A stretch of 27,888 nucleotides of DNA, taken from Oscillospiraceae bacterium (GTDB lineage: Bacteria > Bacillota > Clostridia > Oscillospirales > Ruminococcaceae). Where the stretch lies: contig JAGAUG010000024.1 of the NCBI GenBank assembly GCA_017828935.1, positions 1 through 27,888 on the forward strand. Reading direction: 5' to 3'. How positions within the stretch are numbered: the first letter of the stretch is position 1; the number at the start of each line of letters is the position of its first letter. Positions 23,852 through 27,888 of this stretch are shown here, piece after piece. The position numbers were made by a program, and so were the translations under genes. The notes beneath the pieces are model-generated. The model was not told the origin of the DNA and did no database searches. It saw only the letters and a list, made by a program, of their open reading frames with translations.

Positions 23852-25609
23852 TTATTTTTTTAGACCTAAGTCTCTTAGGCTACTTTCGTCAACAGTCGCT
23901 GGACAACCTGTCATCAGCTCACCTGAATTTTGAACTTTTGGGAACGCTATAACGTCTCTTATTGATTCTTTATTTAACATCAACATAACTAATCTATCGA
24001 GCCCGTAAGCCATTCCTCCGTGAGGCGGAACTCCGTATTTAAACGCTTCTAATAAAAATCCAAACTTTTGATCAGCTTCTTCTTTACTTAGACCTATCTT
24101 ATTAAATATTTTTTGTTGAAGTTCTTGATCAAAGATTCTTATAGAGCCTCCTCCAACTTCACAGCCGTTTAAGACCATATCGTAGGCGCTAGCCAAAACT
24201 TCTCCAGGATTTGTATCTAGTTTATCTAATTGATCTAATTTCGGCGAAGTAAACGGATGATGTTTTGATACATATCTTTTTTCTTCTTCGTCATACTCAA
24301 ATAACGGAAAATCAGTAACCCACAAGAAATTAAAATCGTTTTTATTTATTAAATTTAATTTTTTACCCAAGTGACATCTTAAATTTCCAAGACAATCAAA
24401 AACTATATTATTTTTATCAGCAACTATTAATATAACGTCGTCTTTTTCGAAATTTAATTTTTCATAAATTTCTTTAATTTCTTGCTCTGATAAAAATTTT
24501 TCAAAGCTCGAAGATACACCGTCCTCAGTATATCTTGAAAAAGCAAGTCCCTTGCCTCTATAAGTTTTTATAACTTCAGTTAATTTATCTATTTCTTTTC
24601 TTGTTAGAATCTTAGCGCTATTTTTTACGTTGATTGCTCGAACACTCCCGCCTTGGGAAATCGCTGAAGCAAAAACTTTAAATTCAGTTTTATTTAAAAT
24701 ACTTGTTAGATCAACAAGCTCTAACCCAAATCTTGTGTCAGGTTTGTCGCTTCCAAATCGTTCCATCGCCTCAGAATATTTAAGCTTCAAAAACGGAGTT
24801 TTTATATCTATATTCATAATTTTTTTAAATAAATATTTAATAAATCCTTCGTTGATAGACATCACATCGTTTTCGTCAACAAACGACATCTCTAAATCGA
24901 TTTGAGTAAATTCAGGTTGTCTGTCGGCTCTTAAATCTTCGTCTCTAAAACAACGAGCAACTTGCATATATCTATCATAACCCGCTACCATAAGTAATTG
25001 TTTATATAATTGTGGCGATTGAGGCAAGGCAAAAAAACAACCTTGATGGACTCTGGACGGAACTAAATAATCTCTTGCTCCTTCCGGAGTCGATTTTATT
25101 AACATCGGAGTTTCAATCTCTAAAAATCCGTTCTCGTCGTAGTAATCACGAGCAACTTTTACGATCTTGTGTCTCATAATTAGAGTTTTTTGGAGCTCCG
25201 GTCTTCTTAAATCTAAATATCTATATTTAAGTCTTAACTCTTCTTTTACGTTTATGTTATCTAATATTTCAAACGGCGGCGTACTAGCCTTAGATATAAT
25301 ATCAAAATCAGAAACATAAATTTCGATATCGCCGTTTTTAATTGTCTCGTTTATTGAATCTCTAATTTTAACGCTACCTTTAGCCGCAACGACAAATTCA
25401 GACCTAACTTTTTGAGCTATTTCTAATAATTTTTGATCAGTTTTATTATCAAAAGCAACTTGAACTGACCCACTTCTGTCTCTAATATCTATAAAAATTA
25501 AGTTTCCTAAATTTCTAACTTTTTGAACAAATCCACAAACAACAACGTCTTGACCAACTAATTTATTATCAATATCTGAGCAATAATGTGTTCTCTTAAG
25601 TTTTTTCAT
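23852..25609 (-). CDS. aspS: Aspartyl-tRNA synthetase
   Basis: 585 residues, the bacterial long form. An N-terminal OB-fold anticodon-binding domain (about 1-105, GQDVVVCGFVQKVRNLGNLI) is followed by a class II catalytic core with motif 2 FRDEDLRADRQPEFTQID near 220-236, the bacterial GAD insertion (about 290-410), and motif 3 GMAYGLDRLVM near 535. It charges tRNA(Asp). If the genome lacks AsnRS it would also mischarge tRNA(Asn) for the Gat amidotransferase, whose C and A subunits are in the window; this cannot be read from the sequence. RBS GGGGG, 9 bases before ATG. Confidence 0.98.
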   Translation of the reverse strand: MKKLKRTHYCSDIDNKLVGQDVVVCGFVQKVRNLGNLIFIDIRDRSGSVQVAFDNKTDQKLLEIAQKVRSEFVVAAKGSVKIRDSINETIKNGDIEIYVSDFDIISKASTPPFEILDNINVKEELRLKYRYLDLRRPELQKTLIMRHKIVKVARDYYDENGFLEIETPMLIKSTPEGARDYLVPSRVHQGCFFALPQSPQLYKQLLMVAGYDRYMQVARCFRDEDLRADRQPEFTQIDLEMSFVDENDVMSINEGFIKYLFKKIMNIDIKTPFLKLKYSEAMERFGSDKPDTRFGLELVDLTSILNKTEFKVFASAISQGGSVRAINVKNSAKILTRKEIDKLTEVIKTYRGKGLAFSRYTEDGVSSSFEKFLSEQEIKEIYEKLNFEKDDVILIVADKNNIVFDCLGNLRCHLGKKLNLINKNDFNFLWVTDFPLFEYDEEEKRYVSKHHPFTSPKLDQLDKLDTNPGEVLASAYDMVLNGCEVGGGSIRIFDQELQQKIFNKIGLSKEEADQKFGFLLEAFKYGVPPHGGMAYGLDRLVMLMLNKESIRDVIAFPKVQNSGELMTGCPATVDESSLRDLGLKK

Positions 25610-25665
25610 AGCTCGCGTCCCCCTTTATTTAATATAACTTATTTTTTATATTTAATTTTTATTTT

Positions 25666-25696
25666 AAAAAACTCCGCCAGCAATTAACCGGCAGAG
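25666..25696 (-). terminator. Terminator of purA
   Basis: On the minus strand CTCTGCCGG, a 7-base loop, and CTGGCGGAG form a 9-bp GC-rich stem with two G-U pairs, followed by TTTTTT. It separates purA from aspS, so aspS probably has its own promoter in the 55 bases before it; I see no clear one. Confidence 0.92.
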
Positions 25697-25720
25697 CGCT
25701 GATTATTATTTTATTTATTT

Positions 25721-26998
25721 TTATTTGCAATATAAACTTTGATCTCTTCCCGGACCAACACCTACGATATCTATATCACATCCACAAAGCGCTGAAATCC
25801 TACTCAAATATTGCTTACAAGATTCCGGTAATCTATAAAACGATTTACATCTCGAAATATCTTCGTCAAAACCTTCAAACTCTTCATAGATTGGTGTACA
25901 ACCCTCTAGATCTTCTAAAACAGGAGGGAACTCTTGTGTAATCGTCCCATCAGCTAGTTTATAAGCTACACAAATTTTTAATTTTTCGATCCCTGATAAA
26001 ACATCTAGTTTATTTATCGCTAAAGATGTCAGCCCGTTAACTCTAACCGCGTGCTTAACAATAACGGCGTCAAACCACCCAACACGTCTTGCTCTTCCGG
26101 TCGTTGTACCAAATTCATTTCCATTTTTTCTAATCTCTTGACCTAGTTCGTTACAAAGCTCTGTCGGAAACGGACCCTTTCCAACTCTCGTTGTATAAGC
26201 TTTAACAACGCCAACAACTTCGTCTATAAGCGTCGGACCAACTCCCGAACCAACACAAGCACCACTCGACGTCGGGTGAGAAGATGTAACAAACGGATAT
26301 GTTCCTACATCGATATCAAGCAATGTACCCTGTGCTCCTTCAAATAAAACAGATTTATCATGCTTTATCGACTCGTGGATCGTCAAAAATGTATCAGCTA
26401 CATATTTTTTTAAGATCTTTCCGTAGTTTATATAATTCTCTATAACTTCATCTAAGTTAATAGGCTCTTCTTCGTAAACTTTTTGTATTATTTTATTTTT
26501 CTTTTCTCCATGTAATTTTATTTTTTTTGTTAAAATATCAGGATTAATCAAATCATATATTCTAATGCCTGTTCTCTCTGCTTTGTCCATATAACATGGA
26601 CCTATTCCTTTTTTGGTTGTCCCAATATCTGAGCTTCCTCTAGCTTTCTCTGAAAGTTCATCTAAGACAATGTGCCAAGGCATAATAACGTGCGCACGTG
26701 GATCTATTTTTAAATTATCACAAGTTATATTCCTAGATTTTAAACCATCGATTTCTGAAATTAAAACTTTCGGATCTATAACAACACCATATCCTATTAC
26801 ACATTGTTTATTAGGATAAAGAATTCCCGACGGTATAAGATGTAATTTATAAACATCTCCATTAACTTCGATCGTATGACCGGCGTTATTACCTCCTTGG
26901 GATCTAATAACAAGATCAGCTTGAGAAGCTAATATATCTATAATTTTTCCTTTACCTTCGTCGCCCCACTGGGCTCCAACTACAACTTTTACTGCCAT
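25721..26998 (-). CDS. purA: Adenylosuccinate synthetase
   Basis: 425 residues, normal length. GAQWGDEGKGK near the N-terminus is the GTP-binding loop with the catalytic Asp; SQGGNNAGHTI supplies the catalytic His; GTTTGRARRVGWFD near 297-310 is the IMP/aspartate loop. It makes adenylosuccinate from IMP and aspartate with GTP, the first committed step to AMP. Start at 26998, 8 bases after GAGAGG; an upstream in-frame GTG (27007) overlaps that site. It is downstream of rplS in the same orientation. Confidence 0.98.
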   Translation of the reverse strand: MAVKVVVGAQWGDEGKGKIIDILASQADLVIRSQGGNNAGHTIEVNGDVYKLHLIPSGILYPNKQCVIGYGVVIDPKVLISEIDGLKSRNITCDNLKIDPRAHVIMPWHIVLDELSEKARGSSDIGTTKKGIGPCYMDKAERTGIRIYDLINPDILTKKIKLHGEKKNKIIQKVYEEEPINLDEVIENYINYGKILKKYVADTFLTIHESIKHDKSVLFEGAQGTLLDIDVGTYPFVTSSHPTSSGACVGSGVGPTLIDEVVGVVKAYTTRVGKGPFPTELCNELGQEIRKNGNEFGTTTGRARRVGWFDAVIVKHAVRVNGLTSLAINKLDVLSGIEKLKICVAYKLADGTITQEFPPVLEDLEGCTPIYEEFEGFDEDISRCKSFYRLPESCKQYLSRISALCGCDIDIVGVGPGRDQSLYCK

Positions 26999-27038
26999 TT
27001 TTGACACCTCTCTAAATTTTTATGTTCATCGCAAGAAT

Positions 27039-27060
27039 AGCCGGCTAGAATTGGCCGGCT
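27039..27060 (-). terminator. Hairpin between rplS and purA
   Basis: A 7-bp GC-rich stem AGCCGGC/GCCGGCT lies 8 bases past the rplS stop codon. On the minus strand it is followed by ATTCTTGC, a poor T tract, so read-through into purA is likely. On the plus strand TTTGTTTCTT follows. Confidence 0.55.
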
Positions 27061-27067
27061 TTGTTTC

Positions 27068-27415
27068 TTATTTAACTTTTTCTTTAACTTTTGCAGCCTT
27101 ACCCACTCTATCTCTTAGATAATAAAGCTTAGCTCTTCTAACTTTACCTTGTCTTACAATCTCAACTTTATCAACTTTCGGCGAATGAATTGGGAAGATC
27201 CTTTCGACTCCAACTCCGTAAGAAACACGTCTAACTGTAAAAGTTTGAGAAATACCACCATGTTTTTTAGCAATAACTGTTCCTTCAAAAACCTGTATTC
27301 TTTCTCTCTCTCCTTCTTTTATTTTGACGTGAACTTTAACTGTATCACCAACATTGACAACTGGAACTTCTTTTTTTAGATTGTTTTCAACAACTTTTGT
27401 TAACAAACTGTCCAT
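27068..27415 (-). CDS. rplS: 50S ribosomal protein L19
   Basis: 115 residues. It carries the L19 pattern: VGDTVKVHVKIKEGERERIQ, VFEGTVIAKKHGGI, FTVRRVSYGVGVERIFPIHS and the basic C-terminal KVRRAKLYYLRDRVGKAA. L19 sits at the 30S-50S interface. It has a strong RBS (AGGAGG, 7-8 bases before ATG), its own promoter and a leader of about 105 bases that might be an autoregulatory RNA. trmD and rimM, frequent neighbours, are not in the window. Confidence 0.98.
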   Translation of the reverse strand: MDSLLTKVVENNLKKEVPVVNVGDTVKVHVKIKEGERERIQVFEGTVIAKKHGGISQTFTVRRVSYGVGVERIFPIHSPKVDKVEIVRQGKVRRAKLYYLRDRVGKAAKVKEKVK

Positions 27416-27526
27416 TAAAACTTTCCTCCTAATAACTCAAATATTCATATAGCGTATTTACAACAAGCTAAAGCGGAATACTTGGAAAATTTAAACGTAA
27501 GATTTTTAAATCTCGACGCCATAATA

Positions 27527-27555
27527 ATAATACCATATATATTTATAAATTGCAA
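27527..27555 (-). promoter_or_regulatory. Promoter of rplS
   Basis: On the minus strand, TTGCAA (27555-27550), a 17-base spacer and TATTAT (27532-27527). Confidence 0.65.
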
Positions 27556-27612
27556 GTACAAAAATAAATATTTTTTAAAACAAAAACTTGAGTAAAAACT
27601 CAAGTTCTAATT

Positions 27613-27696
27613 TGGTGCGGATGAAGGGACTTGAACCCCCACGTCGAAGACACTAGATCCTAAGTCTAGCGCGTCTGCCAATTTCGCCACATCCGC
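27613..27696 (-). tRNA. tRNA-Leu (anticodon UAG)
   Basis: On the minus strand the acceptor GCGGATG pairs with CATCCGC, with discriminator A and an encoded CCA (27615-27613). The anticodon stem CTAGA/TCTAG closes a loop with anticodon UAG. Long class II variable arm; T-loop GGTTCAAGTCC. It reads CUN leucine codons. Confidence 0.96.
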
Positions 27697-27743
27697 GTAT
27701 TTAAAAAGCCACTAAAACCTCTCTAACTCTATCGTCTATTAAT

Positions 27744-27772
27744 ATAATATCATATTTAAAAAAATAAATCAA
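27744..27772 (-). promoter_or_regulatory. Promoter of tRNA-Leu
   Basis: On the minus strand, TTGATT (27772-27767), a 17-base spacer and TATTAT (27749-27744), about 48 bases before the tRNA. Confidence 0.6.
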
Positions 27773-27814
27773 TAGCTTTTAGAAAATTTTTTTATTTTTT
27801 TTATTTCTATTTTT

Positions 27815-27870
27815 AAAAAAAGCTTATTAGAATTAAATTTAATTTTATTTAATCTCTAATAAGCTTTTTT
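27815..27870. terminator. Bidirectional terminator at the right edge
   Basis: A 16-bp stem AAAAAAGCTTATTAGA / TCTAATAAGCTTTTTT with an AT-rich loop of 24 bases. T runs on both strands allow it to end a minus-strand gene beyond the right edge. Confidence 0.7.
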
Positions 27871-27888
27871 GTATTTTTTTAAGACCCA

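Overview
AT-rich Firmicutes-type DNA. Strong AGGAGG-like ribosome binding sites, TTGACA/TATAAT promoters, V-type ATPase genes, a ClpE-type unfoldase, HPr with Ser46, RNase M5, L19 and M23/G5/LysM wall proteins all point to Clostridia, most probably an Oscillospirales/Ruminococcaceae-like lineage. The lineage is inference from gene content. The very low GC, short intergenic regions, split operons and a degenerate wall enzyme would suit a host-associated or reduced genome, but the window cannot prove that. Protein-coding genes are plus strand from about 1.1 to 12.3 kb and minus strand from 12.7 kb to the right edge. They converge at about 12.3-12.6 kb.

Left part: two plus-strand tRNA-Ser genes (UGA, GCU) with a terminator, then a minus-strand HPr-like protein without any histidine. 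Next is a V-ATPase fragment (stalk subunit, C, I) that stops abruptly one base before a 194-bp inverted-repeat element. Then comes a probable operon: cvpA-like, clpE-type, an XRE regulator, gatC and gatA (no gatB). It is followed by a long nested hairpin, pnuC, a 64-residue orphan and genuine ptsH (HPr).

The convergent zone at 12.26-12.67 kb holds the ptsH terminator, a second, diverged copy of the inverted-repeat element (250 bp), and the terminator of a strongly expressed surface protein.

Right part, all minus strand and listed in transcription order: tRNA-Leu(UAG); rplS and purA; aspS; an S11 carboxypeptidase homologue missing catalytic residues; ktrB; an ECF transporter S component; a secreted, very acidic and repetitive membrane-anchored protein; an M23 peptidase with LysM and G5 domains; holA and rnmV; and the surface protein.

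Main points of novelty: (1) a histidine-free HPr paralogue keeping the Ser46-type site, in the same window as true HPr; (2) a small mobile-element-like repeat in two inverted copies, one ending the V-ATPase cluster and offering an outward -35 to the cvpA/clpE operon; (3) an S11 DD-peptidase homologue with SxxK changed to SLVT and SxN changed to SAC; (4) a tandem-repeat acidic surface protein of unknown function; (5) gatCA without gatB.
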